The position numbers and the translations under genes were made by a program. Shown here piece by piece: positions 56,039 through 64,000 of a stretch of 64,000 nucleotides of DNA; within the stretch, counting starts at the first letter, position 1; each line of letters begins with the position of its first letter. The stretch comes from Anaerolineales bacterium (lineage in GTDB: Bacteria; Chloroflexota; Anaerolineae; Anaerolineales; UBA4823): positions 46,584 to 110,583 of the forward strand of contig JAFGQI010000076.1 of the NCBI GenBank assembly GCA_016935755.1. The letters run 5' to 3'. The notes under the pieces are model-generated. The model saw only the letters and a list, made by a program, of their open reading frames with translations. It made no database searches and was not told the DNA's origin.

Positions 56039-56052
56039 CCGGGAATATCAAG

Positions 56053-57219
56053 ATGCCATCCACTCTTGGCGTGAACGTAGCGATCATTGATCAGGGCAAG
56101 ATCTTGCTCACCCAGCGAGAAGATTTCGAAGTCTGGTGCCTGCCTGGCGGCGGGATTGACCCAGGCGAAAGTGCTGCCCAGGCCGCTGTGCGCGAAGCCT
56201 GGGAGGAAACTGGCTTGCAAGTGGAACTGACCCGCCTGGTGGGGGCTTACTCGCGCCCGCGCAGCGGGCAGTGGGGTGGGCATATCTTCCTTTTCGCCGC
56301 CCGCCCATTGTCAGGCAAGCCCAGTCCACAGGCAGGAGAAGTGATTGGTATCGACTTCTTTTCACCCACTGATCTGCCCACTCCCCTCGTCCCCTGGATG
56401 CCCCGGCGCATCACTGACGCGCTGGATGAATCCATCACTGGCGTCGCCTGGCGGCACAGCCGCGAGTGGCTCTTCCCGCCAGATTACACGATGAAGGATG
56501 TCCTGCAGCAGCGCGACCAATCCGGGCTGAGCCGGCGAGATTTTTACCTGCGCTTTTTTGGCCAGCCAGGCGAAGAAGGCGATGTCTGCGAGGTTCCCGG
56601 TCTGAACGGGAGGGGGATTGAGGCATCCTCGGTGCACGCATCTGACGAGAGCCTCGGAGCGCAGGAGCCTGCCATTCGAGTTAACACGGCAGTCCTGCAG
56701 GATGGCAAAGTTTTGCTCGTCCGCCGCGAGGATTTCGATCTTTGGGCGCTGCCAGGGGGGCGCGTTGAGGCTGGCGAAACCCTGGCGCAGGCCGCCCGCC
56801 GGGAGGTCTATGAAGAGAGCGGGCTGGAGGTGCGCCTGAGCCGCCTGCTGGGGGTGTATTCTGACCCTGGCTGGTTCCAGCGCGGGCTGCATGTGGCTGT
56901 ATTTATAGGCAATGCAACCGGCGGCAGTTTGCGCCAGCACACCAGCGAGACGACCGGGGCGCGCTTCTTCCCTCTGGACGCGCTGCCAGACGACCTCCAA
57001 CCCGAGCACCGCTGCCGGCTGGAGCATGTCCGGCAGGGGCTGGCGCATGGGGTCGCCTGGCGGCAGAGTTCAGGCTGGCGTTTCGACTCGCAGATGACTC
57101 GCCAGCAAATCTATGCCCTGCGCGACCACTCTGGTCTGGAGCGGGCAGAATTTTACCGGCGTCATTTCATCCAATCCGGGCCGTTAGAAGAAGAACTGGA
57201 GGTGGGTGGAGATGGCTGA
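56053..57219 (+). CDS. Tandem Nudix hydrolase (two intact Nudix domains)
   Basis: ATG 56053 MPSTLGVNVAIIDQGKILLTQRED; Nudix boxes GGGIDPGESAAQAAVREAWEETGL and GGRVEAGETLAQAARREVYEESGL. The ORF-track start at 55039 is out-of-frame sequence over the DMT gene. Confidence 0.93.
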   Translation: MPSTLGVNVAIIDQGKILLTQREDFEVWCLPGGGIDPGESAAQAAVREAWEETGLQVELTRLVGAYSRPRSGQWGGHIFLFAARPLSGKPSPQAGEVIGIDFFSPTDLPTPLVPWMPRRITDALDESITGVAWRHSREWLFPPDYTMKDVLQQRDQSGLSRRDFYLRFFGQPGEEGDVCEVPGLNGRGIEASSVHASDESLGAQEPAIRVNTAVLQDGKVLLVRREDFDLWALPGGRVEAGETLAQAARREVYEESGLEVRLSRLLGVYSDPGWFQRGLHVAVFIGNATGGSLRQHTSETTGARFFPLDALPDDLQPEHRCRLEHVRQGLAHGVAWRQSSGWRFDSQMTRQQIYALRDHSGLERAEFYRRHFIQSGPLEEELEVGGDG

Positions 57220-59461
57220 GAAAAAGTTCATCCCGCCTGCACAGGCCTCCGCGCCGCCGCCTGGCCGGTGGGAGAGCCTGCTGCGTCTGCTGGGCCGTTT
57301 TCAGCGCTTTTTTAGCGAAATTGGCGGAGTGGTCTGCCTGGCGCTGGCCTTGATGACCTTGCTGGGGATCGTCGCGCCAGGCCTGGCGGGCGGCCTGCTG
57401 TCTGCCTGGGCGGGCTTTTTGAAGCTCTGGCTGGGCTGGGGCAGCCTGTATGCTGTCGTCCTGATCTTCGTGCTCGGCGTGTGGCTGCTGCGCCGCCGCA
57501 GTGGAACTGCTCAGCGCAAACCGACGGCTGTGGATTGGGGGCGCCTGCTGCTTTTCGAAGGGATCGCGTTTGCCTCGCTGGCTTTCCTGTCGGTAGTGGG
57601 CGGGGCTGATCTGACACGGGCCGAACAAGGCCTGGATGGGGGCAGGCTCGGCTGGGCGCTGGTCGAACTGCTGCGCGTGGCCCTGGCGCCCATCGGGCTG
57701 GGGGGGCTAATCTGGCAGGGGTTGGTATACGGCGCCTTGCTGATCATTTTCTTGATCTTTGCGTTGGGGCTGCATAAGCCCTTGATAGCCTGGAGCCGCC
57801 GCCAGTCGCGGTCTTTACCGGCAGGGATGAACGGGATCGGGCCGGTGGTCAGCGAAGCGCCTCTCCAATCTCCTGAGGCGATCTCTGCGACAGCCGCGGC
57901 GCGCAAACGGCGCACGGCCTTGCCGCCCGAATTCCGCAAGAATTTTCGCCTCGACCAGGGCCAACCCGCTTCTCCAACCGCGCTGCCTGAACGCAGCGAC
58001 CACCTGCCTCCGCTGGAGCTGCTGGTCAATGAACAGTTCAACCGCGCCGATGAGCGCGATATCAACACCACCGCCGGGCTGATCGAGAAGACCCTGGCGG
58101 ATTTCGGCATCCCCGCCCATGTGGTCGGCTTTCGCGTCGGCCCCACCGTGACCCAGTTCGCGGTGGAACCGGGCTACCTGGACAAGGAGAAGAACGGCGA
58201 CGAAATCGAAGCCGCCACCCGCCACAAGGTGCGCGTCTCGCAGATTTCAGGCCTGGGGCGCGATCTGGCCCTGGCCCTGGCGGCGGAACGCCTGCGCATC
58301 GAAGCGCCTGTGCCGGGGCGGCCCTATGTGGGCATCGAAGTGCCCAATGCGCGCGCCTCCATCGTGCGCTTGCGCCCGGTGCTGGAGTCGGAGATTTTCT
58401 ACAAGGTCGGCTCGCAGTTAGCCATCGCCCTGGGGCGGGATGTCTCCGGCGCGCCGGTGGTAGCGGATTTGGGGCGCATGCCGCATTTGCTGATCGCTGG
58501 CACCACCGGCTCGGGCAAATCGGTCTGCATCGCCGCCCTGACCGCCTGCCTGGTGATGAACAACCTGCCCGAAGACCTGCGCCTGGTGATGATCGACCCC
58601 AAGATGGTCGAGCTGGTGCGCTTCAACGGTCTACCGCACCTGCTGGGCAAGGTGGAGACCGACCTGGAGCGCATCCTGGCGGTGCTGCGCTGGACGGTGG
58701 CGGAGATGGATCGCCGCTACAAGGTGCTGGAAGCCTCCCGCTCGCGCAATATCGACAGCTACAACCGCAAGATCCGCCGCCGCAAGGGCGAGCAGCCCCT
58801 GCCGCGCATCGTGGTGATGATTGACGAGCTGGCCGATCTGATGATGTCGGCTCCCGACCAGACCGAGCACAACCTGGTGCGCCTGGCGCAGATGGCGCGC
58901 GCCACCGGCATCCACCTGGTGCTGGCGACCCAGCGTCCCAGCACGGATGTGGTCACCGGGCTGATCAAGGCCAACTTCCCGGCGCGCATCTCCTTTGCCG
59001 TGGCCTCGGCCATCGATTCGCGCGTCATCCTGGACTCCGGCGGCGCCGAGACCCTGCTGGGCCGCGGCGACATGCTCTTCCAGCCGCCGGAAGCCGCCGC
59101 GCCCATCCGCGTGCAGGGGGTGATGGTCAGCGATCAGGAGGTGGAGCGGGTGATCACCTTCTGGCAGAAAGCCCTGCCCGCCCCCGAGCAGGCCGAGACC
59201 CCGCCCTGGGAGGAGATGATGGCTCAGGAGCAGGTGCTGGCGGATCGCGATAACCTGGTGGAAAAAGCGATTGAGGTGGTGCGCCAGGAGCAGCGCGCCA
59301 GCGCTTCGCTGCTGCAGCGCCGGCTGCGCGTCGGCTACCCGCGCGCCGCCCGCCTGGTGGACGAGCTGGAGGAGCTGGGCGTGATCGGCCCGGCGGTCCA
59401 CGGCGGCAAGGAGCGCGAGGTGCTGGTGGGGCCGGAAGACGATCTGGAGCAGGAGGGGTAA
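57212..59461 (+). CDS. ftsK: FtsK/SpoIIIE-family DNA translocase
   Basis: N-terminal TM segments; LIAGTTGSGKSVCIAALTACLV, VMIDPKMVELVRFNGLPHLL, MIDELADLMM, ATQRPSTDVVTGLIKANFPARISFAV, C-terminal gamma-like winged helix SASLLQRRLRVGYPRAARLVDELEELGVIGP. Confidence 0.96.
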   Translation: MAEKKFIPPAQASAPPPGRWESLLRLLGRFQRFFSEIGGVVCLALALMTLLGIVAPGLAGGLLSAWAGFLKLWLGWGSLYAVVLIFVLGVWLLRRRSGTAQRKPTAVDWGRLLLFEGIAFASLAFLSVVGGADLTRAEQGLDGGRLGWALVELLRVALAPIGLGGLIWQGLVYGALLIIFLIFALGLHKPLIAWSRRQSRSLPAGMNGIGPVVSEAPLQSPEAISATAAARKRRTALPPEFRKNFRLDQGQPASPTALPERSDHLPPLELLVNEQFNRADERDINTTAGLIEKTLADFGIPAHVVGFRVGPTVTQFAVEPGYLDKEKNGDEIEAATRHKVRVSQISGLGRDLALALAAERLRIEAPVPGRPYVGIEVPNARASIVRLRPVLESEIFYKVGSQLAIALGRDVSGAPVVADLGRMPHLLIAGTTGSGKSVCIAALTACLVMNNLPEDLRLVMIDPKMVELVRFNGLPHLLGKVETDLERILAVLRWTVAEMDRRYKVLEASRSRNIDSYNRKIRRRKGEQPLPRIVVMIDELADLMMSAPDQTEHNLVRLAQMARATGIHLVLATQRPSTDVVTGLIKANFPARISFAVASAIDSRVILDSGGAETLLGRGDMLFQPPEAAAPIRVQGVMVSDQEVERVITFWQKALPAPEQAETPPWEEMMAQEQVLADRDNLVEKAIEVVRQEQRASASLLQRRLRVGYPRAARLVDELEELGVIGPAVHGGKEREVLVGPEDDLEQEG

Positions 59462-59487
59462 TAGGACTATTTCCGCCAGCAGGCGGT

Positions 59488-59493
59488 TATAAT
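59488..59493 (+). promoter_or_regulatory. Candidate -10 hexamer upstream of the kinase pair
   Basis: TATAAT in gcggttataattgg, 60 bp upstream of ATG 59553; no convincing -35 identified. Confidence 0.35.
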
Positions 59494-59552
59494 TGGCAGA
59501 GCATGGTTAGCATAGCTCCTCACAGCTGATCTTCAAATTTCTTGGGAGGGAT

Positions 59553-61028
59553 ATGGCCGTTCCGCTGGGCCAGGCGCTCAACAATCGCTATCGCATCGAC
59601 AAACTGCTCGGCCAGGGCGGCTTTGGCGCGGTTTACCTTGCCTGGGATAATAATTTCCAGCTGCCCTGCGCGATCAAAGAGAACCGCGAGACCTCGCCGG
59701 AGGCGCAGCGCCAGTTTTTGCGCGAGGCGCAGATCCTGCACAATCTGCGCCATCCCAACCTGCCGCTGGTCAAGGATTACTTCATCCTGCCCGGGCAGGG
59801 CCAATACCTGGTGATGGATTATATTGAGGGGGAAGACCTGCAGAGCCTGCTGGAGAAATCCGGCGGGCCGCTGCCTGAGGCGCAGGTGCTGCCCTGGATC
59901 GAGCAGGTCTGCCAGGCGCTGAGCTACATCCATTCCCAGACCCCGCCAGTCATCCACCGCGACATCAAGCCCGCCAACATCAAGATCACCCCCCAGGGCA
60001 AGGCCGTGCTGGTGGATTTCGGCATCGCCAAGCTGTACGACCCCCAGGCGCTGACCACCGGCGGGGCGCGCGCCGTCACCCCCGGCTACTCCCCGCCCGA
60101 GCAGTACAGCCAGGGCCTGACCGACCCGCGCAGCGACCTGTATTCCCTGGCGGCGACGCTGTACACCCTGCTGACCGGCGTACGCCCGCCGGAGAGCGTG
60201 CTGCTGGTGGGTAAGAACGGCCCGCAGCGGCAGCCGGCGCGGTCGCTCAACCCGGCCGTCTCGCCCGCCGTGGCAGAGGCGATCGAGCGCGGCCTGCAGG
60301 CCGACCGCAACCTGCGCTTCGCCAGCGTGGAGCAGTTCCAGGCCGCCCTGAACAGCCCCCCGCCTGCTGCTCCTGCTCTGCAAAGTAAGCCGCAGCCGAA
60401 GCGCGCCCTGCCGCGGCTGACCTCCGCCCAGAAGCGCTGGCTGATTCTGGGCGCGGCCGCCTGGCTGATGGTTATGCTGGGGCTGGGTTTTGTGGCTGGC
60501 TATCAAATCCTGGCCGGGGTGGATGGCTCGCTGGCGGCAGCCGCCACCCTCACCCCGCTCCCCAGCCTCACCCCCACCCTGGGGCGCACCGAGCCGGTCG
60601 ACGCCCCAGCCCCGACCGTCCTGCCAACCCTGGCGCCTTCTCCCACCGCGCTGCCCAGCAAGACGCCCCTCCTGCCCTCCAGCACCTCGACCGCCACCCT
60701 GGAGGTCACCCCCAGCCCGACGGTCAACTCCCTGCCCATCGCCATTGTGGGGGCCAATTCGGCCAACATCCGCACCGGGCCGGATAACGATTACCCGGTG
60801 ATGAAGATTGTGCTCAAGGGGGTGGAGCTGCAGGTGATGGGGCGCAGCCGGGCGGGCAGCTGGCTGCTGGTGCTGCTGGAGGATGGCTCGCAGGGCTGGA
60901 TCATCCTGACGGCGGTGATTTTCGATCACGATGTGACCAGCCTGCCGGAGGCGACCGCCGCCCCGCCGCCCACCAGGACGCCCTCCTCAGATGACGGCAG
61001 GTTCCAGAGACCAGGAGGCAAAGGATGA
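59553..61028 (+). CDS. PknB-type Ser/Thr protein kinase with one TM and extracytoplasmic SH3b-like domain
   Basis: LGQGGFGAVYLAWD, PCAIKENRE, VIHRDIKPANI, DFGIAKLYD, TM LILGAAAWLMVMLGLGFVAGYQIL, Pro/Thr-rich stalk, SH3b-like IAIVGANSANIRTGPDNDYPVMKIVLKGVELQVMGRSRAGSWLLVLLEDGSQGWI. Confidence 0.94.
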   Translation: MAVPLGQALNNRYRIDKLLGQGGFGAVYLAWDNNFQLPCAIKENRETSPEAQRQFLREAQILHNLRHPNLPLVKDYFILPGQGQYLVMDYIEGEDLQSLLEKSGGPLPEAQVLPWIEQVCQALSYIHSQTPPVIHRDIKPANIKITPQGKAVLVDFGIAKLYDPQALTTGGARAVTPGYSPPEQYSQGLTDPRSDLYSLAATLYTLLTGVRPPESVLLVGKNGPQRQPARSLNPAVSPAVAEAIERGLQADRNLRFASVEQFQAALNSPPPAAPALQSKPQPKRALPRLTSAQKRWLILGAAAWLMVMLGLGFVAGYQILAGVDGSLAAAATLTPLPSLTPTLGRTEPVDAPAPTVLPTLAPSPTALPSKTPLLPSSTSTATLEVTPSPTVNSLPIAIVGANSANIRTGPDNDYPVMKIVLKGVELQVMGRSRAGSWLLVLLEDGSQGWIILTAVIFDHDVTSLPEATAAPPPTRTPSSDDGRFQRPGGKG

Positions 61029-62821
61029 CCCTATCTACCGGAGAAATGCTCAACAACCGCTACCGGGTGGTGCGCCTGCTGGGGCAGGGCGGCTTCGGGG
61101 CGGTCTACCGCGGCTGGGACACCCTGCTGGAGCGTCCCTGCGCCATCAAGGAGAACCTGGATGTCTCGCCGGAGGCGCAGCGCCAGTTTCTGCGCGAGGC
61201 CAAGCTGCTGGCCAATCTGGTGCACGCCAACCTGCCACGGGTCAGCGACACCTTCATTGTGCCGGGGCAGGGCCAGTACCTGGTGATGGACTACGTGGAG
61301 GGCGAGGATCTGCAGGAGAAGCTGACCCAGGCGGGCGGGCCGCTGCCCGAGGCGCAGGTGCTGCCCTGGATTCTGCAGGTCTGCGAGGCGCTGGAATATT
61401 TACACCAGCAGACCCCACCGGTGATCCACCGCGACATCAAACCGGCCAATATCCGCATCACCCCGCAGGGGCGCGCCATGCTGGTGGATTTCGGCATCGC
61501 CAAGCTGTACGACCCCAACCTGCGCACCATGTCCGGGGCGCGGGCGGTCACTCCGGGCTACTCGCCGCCCGAGCAGTACGGGCAGGGCAGCACCGACGCC
61601 CGCTCGGACATCTACGCCCTGGGGGCGACGTTATACGCCCTGCTGACCGGCAGGGCCATGCCGGACAGCGTGGACATCATGAGCGGGGACGCGCCCGTCC
61701 CGCCTCCCGCCATCCGGCTGAACCCGGCCCTGCGCAAAGAGGTCAGCGCGGCGATCGAGAAGGCCACCCAGATCAGCCGGGCGCAGCGCTATGCCGGTGT
61801 GGCGGAATTTCGGCAAGCTTTGACTCCGGTTGCCAGGCCGGCGGCTGTTTCTTCGCCGACGCCCAGGCTTCCCCAGGCAGCCCCTCCGCAGTACCAAACG
61901 CCGCTTCAACCCACCGAGGTAGTACCATCTGGCCCGGCTGTGGCAGGGCGATCGCGAACGCCGCGCCGGTTCCGGCCTCGGATTTCCCGCAAAGTTCTGG
62001 TCAGGGCGCTGGTGGGTATAGCTGTTCTGGGCTTGATCTGCCTGTTATTCATCTGGTACAGCGCTTTGGGAGGAAAAATTTTACTGACCACACTCACGGC
62101 AGATTATCGGGATGAAAAAGGTGTTCCGATGGCGCTCATCCCAGCCGGGGAGTTCCAGATGGGCAGCGAGAATGGCGGGGACAGCGAGAAGCCGGTGCAT
62201 ACCGTCTACCTGGATGCCTTCTATATGGATATGTACGAAGTGACCAACGTCCAGTATGAAAAATGCGTCCAGGCGGGGGTTTGCACAGCGCCGGATAGTT
62301 ACAGTTCTTACGAACGTAGAAGCTATTACGGCGATTCTGACTTTGCTGACTACCCGGTGATCTATGTGGATTGGGAGCAGGCCAGAACCTTCTGCGAGGA
62401 TTGGCGCGGGGCGCGCCTGCCCACCGAGGCGGAGTGGGAGAAAGCCGCCCGCGGCGGGCTGAAGGGAGGGGAATATCCCTGGGGAAATGTAATCCCAGAT
62501 TGTTCGCGGGCTAATTATTATGGCTGTGTGAACGACACCCGCCGGGTGGGCAGCTACCCGGCCAACGGCTATGGGCTGTACGATATGGCCGGCAATGTCT
62601 GGGAGTGGGTCTGGGATTGGTACGATGATAACTATTACAGCAGCTCGCCTGACAGCAATCCGCAGGGGCCGGATTCTGGGTCTTATCGGGTGCTGCGCGG
62701 GGGTGGCTGGTATTTGGGTCCTAACTACCTGCGCGTGGCGATCCGCGGCACCGGCTCCCCCGACGGTCAGGCCATCTACATCGGGTTCCGTTGTGGGGTT
62801 AGTGTGCTGCCAGGACGCTGA
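61025..62821 (+). CDS. PknB-type Ser/Thr protein kinase with one TM and FGE-sulfatase (SUMF1-like) domain
   Basis: LGQGGFGAVYRGWD, HRDIKPANI, DFGIAKLYD, TM, then MALIPAGEFQMGSENGGDSEKPVHTVYLDAFYMDMYEVTNVQYEKCV...ARLPTEAEWEKAARGG...WEWVWDWY...RVLRGGGW. ATGA overlap with the upstream kinase. Confidence 0.95.
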   Translation: MTLSTGEMLNNRYRVVRLLGQGGFGAVYRGWDTLLERPCAIKENLDVSPEAQRQFLREAKLLANLVHANLPRVSDTFIVPGQGQYLVMDYVEGEDLQEKLTQAGGPLPEAQVLPWILQVCEALEYLHQQTPPVIHRDIKPANIRITPQGRAMLVDFGIAKLYDPNLRTMSGARAVTPGYSPPEQYGQGSTDARSDIYALGATLYALLTGRAMPDSVDIMSGDAPVPPPAIRLNPALRKEVSAAIEKATQISRAQRYAGVAEFRQALTPVARPAAVSSPTPRLPQAAPPQYQTPLQPTEVVPSGPAVAGRSRTPRRFRPRISRKVLVRALVGIAVLGLICLLFIWYSALGGKILLTTLTADYRDEKGVPMALIPAGEFQMGSENGGDSEKPVHTVYLDAFYMDMYEVTNVQYEKCVQAGVCTAPDSYSSYERRSYYGDSDFADYPVIYVDWEQARTFCEDWRGARLPTEAEWEKAARGGLKGGEYPWGNVIPDCSRANYYGCVNDTRRVGSYPANGYGLYDMAGNVWEWVWDWYDDNYYSSSPDSNPQGPDSGSYRVLRGGGWYLGPNYLRVAIRGTGSPDGQAIYIGFRCGVSVLPGR

Positions 62822-62880
62822 GATGCTGGACTTCTGTTTTCTGAACTTCTGACCGGGGGGGGCTTGCCCCCCAACGGCCG

Positions 62881-62951
62881 TCAACGAAAAGAGCAAACGA
62901 ATAAACGAATAAAGACGGTCGGAATTCGTTTATTCGTTTTGCATTCGTTGA
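62881..62951. repeat. Imperfect inverted repeat built from tandem ACGAAT(AA) units
   Basis: tcaacgaaaagagcaaacgaataaacgaataaag / reverse complement of the right arm tcaacgaatgcaaaacgaataaacgaattcc. Confidence 0.8.
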
Positions 62952-63000
62952 TGGCTCTCGCCGCCGGGTATGCGGGGTAAGGCGCAGGGCCTACCGCCGT

Positions 63001-63450
63001 CCGCGAATGAATTGCGGGCTGATATGGGAAGCATGCTCAAGCATGCTGCAGCAGCCCACCTGGGTGGGCATGGTGTACCAGCGCCGGGTTTCAACCCGTG
63101 CGGGTTCGTGCCGGTACGCGGTCCGCCCCCAGGGGCGCCTGGGCTGCCGCCGTCAAAGAAAAGAGCAGCTGACAACGGATTACCCACGGATTGCACGGAT
63201 GGCGCGCTGGTGAAATCCGCTCAATCCGTTCCAAAAATCCGTTGTCCAAGCATCCCCGCCCGCGAATGGATTGCGGGCTGGTACAAAAAACCGAAGGGTT
63301 TGGCATGCCGCAGCGCCAGCGCCGGGTTTTAATCTGTGCGGGTTCAGGCTGGGCGGACTCCGTCCGCCCCTACGACGGGCATATCGGGTAGGGGCGCATT
63401 GTGTGCGCCCAAGGCCTGCCGCTGCCAGCGAATGAATTGCGGGCTGATAT
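63001..63450. repeat. Interleaved short direct repeats A-B-A-B-A in a non-coding region
   Basis: A: cgcgaatgaattgcgggctg at ~63001, 63261 (one mismatch), 63426. B: gcgccgggttt(c/t)aa(c/t)c(c/t)gtgcgggttc at 63081 and 63319. Confidence 0.8.
63171..63246. repeat. Imperfect inverted repeat built from ACGGATT units
   Basis: Left arm gacaacggattacccacggattgcacggat; reverse complement of right arm gacaacggatttttggaacggattgagcggatt. Confidence 0.8.
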
Positions 63451-63531
63451 ATCTGGTTTATAATACCTCCCATCCCAACCGCCGCCTGCGCTGCAGACCG
63501 GCAGCCTACTGGAGAAAACAAAAGCGACGCC

Positions 63532-64000
63532 ATGACATCTACCTCCTCCTTACCCCCACTGGAATCAGCCTACCAGGACTTCCTGCAATCCTATCCCAGC
63601 TATCTGGACACCCGCTCCCTGGACGATCTGCGCCAGGGCGAATACGCCCGCCTGGATGCGGCCGGGCAGGTCTACCTGGATTACACCGGCGGCGGGCTGT
63701 ACGCCGAGACACAGCTGCGCCAGCATATCGAATTGCTGCGCCAGCATGTCTTCGGCAACCCGCATTCCACCAGCCCGGCCTCCGACCTGTCCACCCGCCT
63801 GGTGGAACAGGCGCGCCAGGCGGTGCTGCGCTTCTTCAACGCCGCTCCGGATGAATACGCCGCCATCTTCACCGCCAACGCCAGCAGCGCCCTCAAGCTG
63901 GTGGGCGAGTCCTTCCCCTTTGGGCCGGGCGATCACTACCTGCTGACCTTCGACAACCATAACTCGGTCAACGGCATCCGTGAGTTTGCCCGCGCCCACG
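63532..64000 (+). CDS. Class-V aminotransferase/cysteine desulfurase-like protein, truncated by the window edge
   Basis: MTSTSSLPPLESAYQDFL...YLDYTGGGLYAETQLRQHIELLRQHVFGNPHSTSPASDLSTRLVEQARQAVLRFFNA...FTANASSALKLVGESFPFGPGDHYLLTFDNHNSVNGIREFARAH. Confidence 0.88.
   Translation, partial: MTSTSSLPPLESAYQDFLQSYPSYLDTRSLDDLRQGEYARLDAAGQVYLDYTGGGLYAETQLRQHIELLRQHVFGNPHSTSPASDLSTRLVEQARQAVLRFFNAAPDEYAAIFTANASSALKLVGESFPFGPGDHYLLTFDNHNSVNGIREFARAH

Noticed and set aside
55039-56052. N-terminal ~338 aa extension of the 726-aa ORF preceding the Nudix gene
   Set aside because: Out-of-frame over the confident DMT transporter; low-complexity. Nudix CDS starts at 56053.
58631-59401. 256-aa minus-strand ORF antisense to ftsK
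   Set aside because: His/Gln-rich antisense translation of the conserved FtsK motor.
59520-60929. 469-aa minus-strand ORF antisense to the first Ser/Thr kinase
   Set aside because: Gln/His/Arg/Gly-rich translation with no domain; arises from the GC-rich codon bias of the confident plus-strand kinase.
60991-62115. 374-aa plus-strand ORF in another frame over the second kinase
   Set aside because: Overlaps the clear kinase-FGE CDS; low-complexity translation without motifs.
62081-62896. 271-aa minus-strand ORF antisense to the FGE domain
   Set aside because: No motifs; shadow of the confident plus-strand CDS.
63001-63450. CRISPR array in the repeat block
   Set aside because: Only 2-3 imperfect copies, alternating unit types, irregular spacing, no cas genes.

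Overview
High-GC bacterial chromosome segment. The gene repertoire suggests Chloroflexota (Anaerolineae-like), but that assignment is inference from protein character only. The dominant feature is a nearly gapless minus-strand locus (~23951 to <1). It runs from two stand-alone REC response regulators through nine large paralogous membrane sensors (TM, periplasmic sensor module or TM bundle, usually HAMP, then GAF, Trp-containing linker, second shorter GAF-like region, C-terminal helix). None of the nine has a recognisable kinase, cyclase, phosphatase or MCP output domain. Two transporters are interleaved (a motif-deviant Nramp-like permease and a YeiH/UPF0324-type permease), and the last gene, partial at the window edge, is a ParA-type ATPase. 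This is my best candidate for an undescribed system. The remainder contains: tRNA-Gly(CCC); an FhaA/FhaB pair, MTAP and a SEDS glycosyltransferase fused to a transpeptidase-like domain that lacks its catalytic motifs; an SPFH protein plus an NAD-kinase-like protein behind two operator-like palindromes; two giant secreted S8 proteases with related C-terminal regions; a GPP34 protein; an HNH nuclease; an MBL-fold hydrolase; an ABC-2 transporter; Lgt; a CDP-alcohol phosphatidyltransferase; a PfkB kinase; CocE-type hydrolase, ferredoxin, SOD and DMT genes; an internally duplicated tandem Nudix protein; FtsK; two tandem Ser/Thr kinases (SH3b-like and FGE-sulfatase fusions); a repeat-rich intergenic region; and a partial class-V aminotransferase. 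No CRISPR array, rRNA or transposase was seen.
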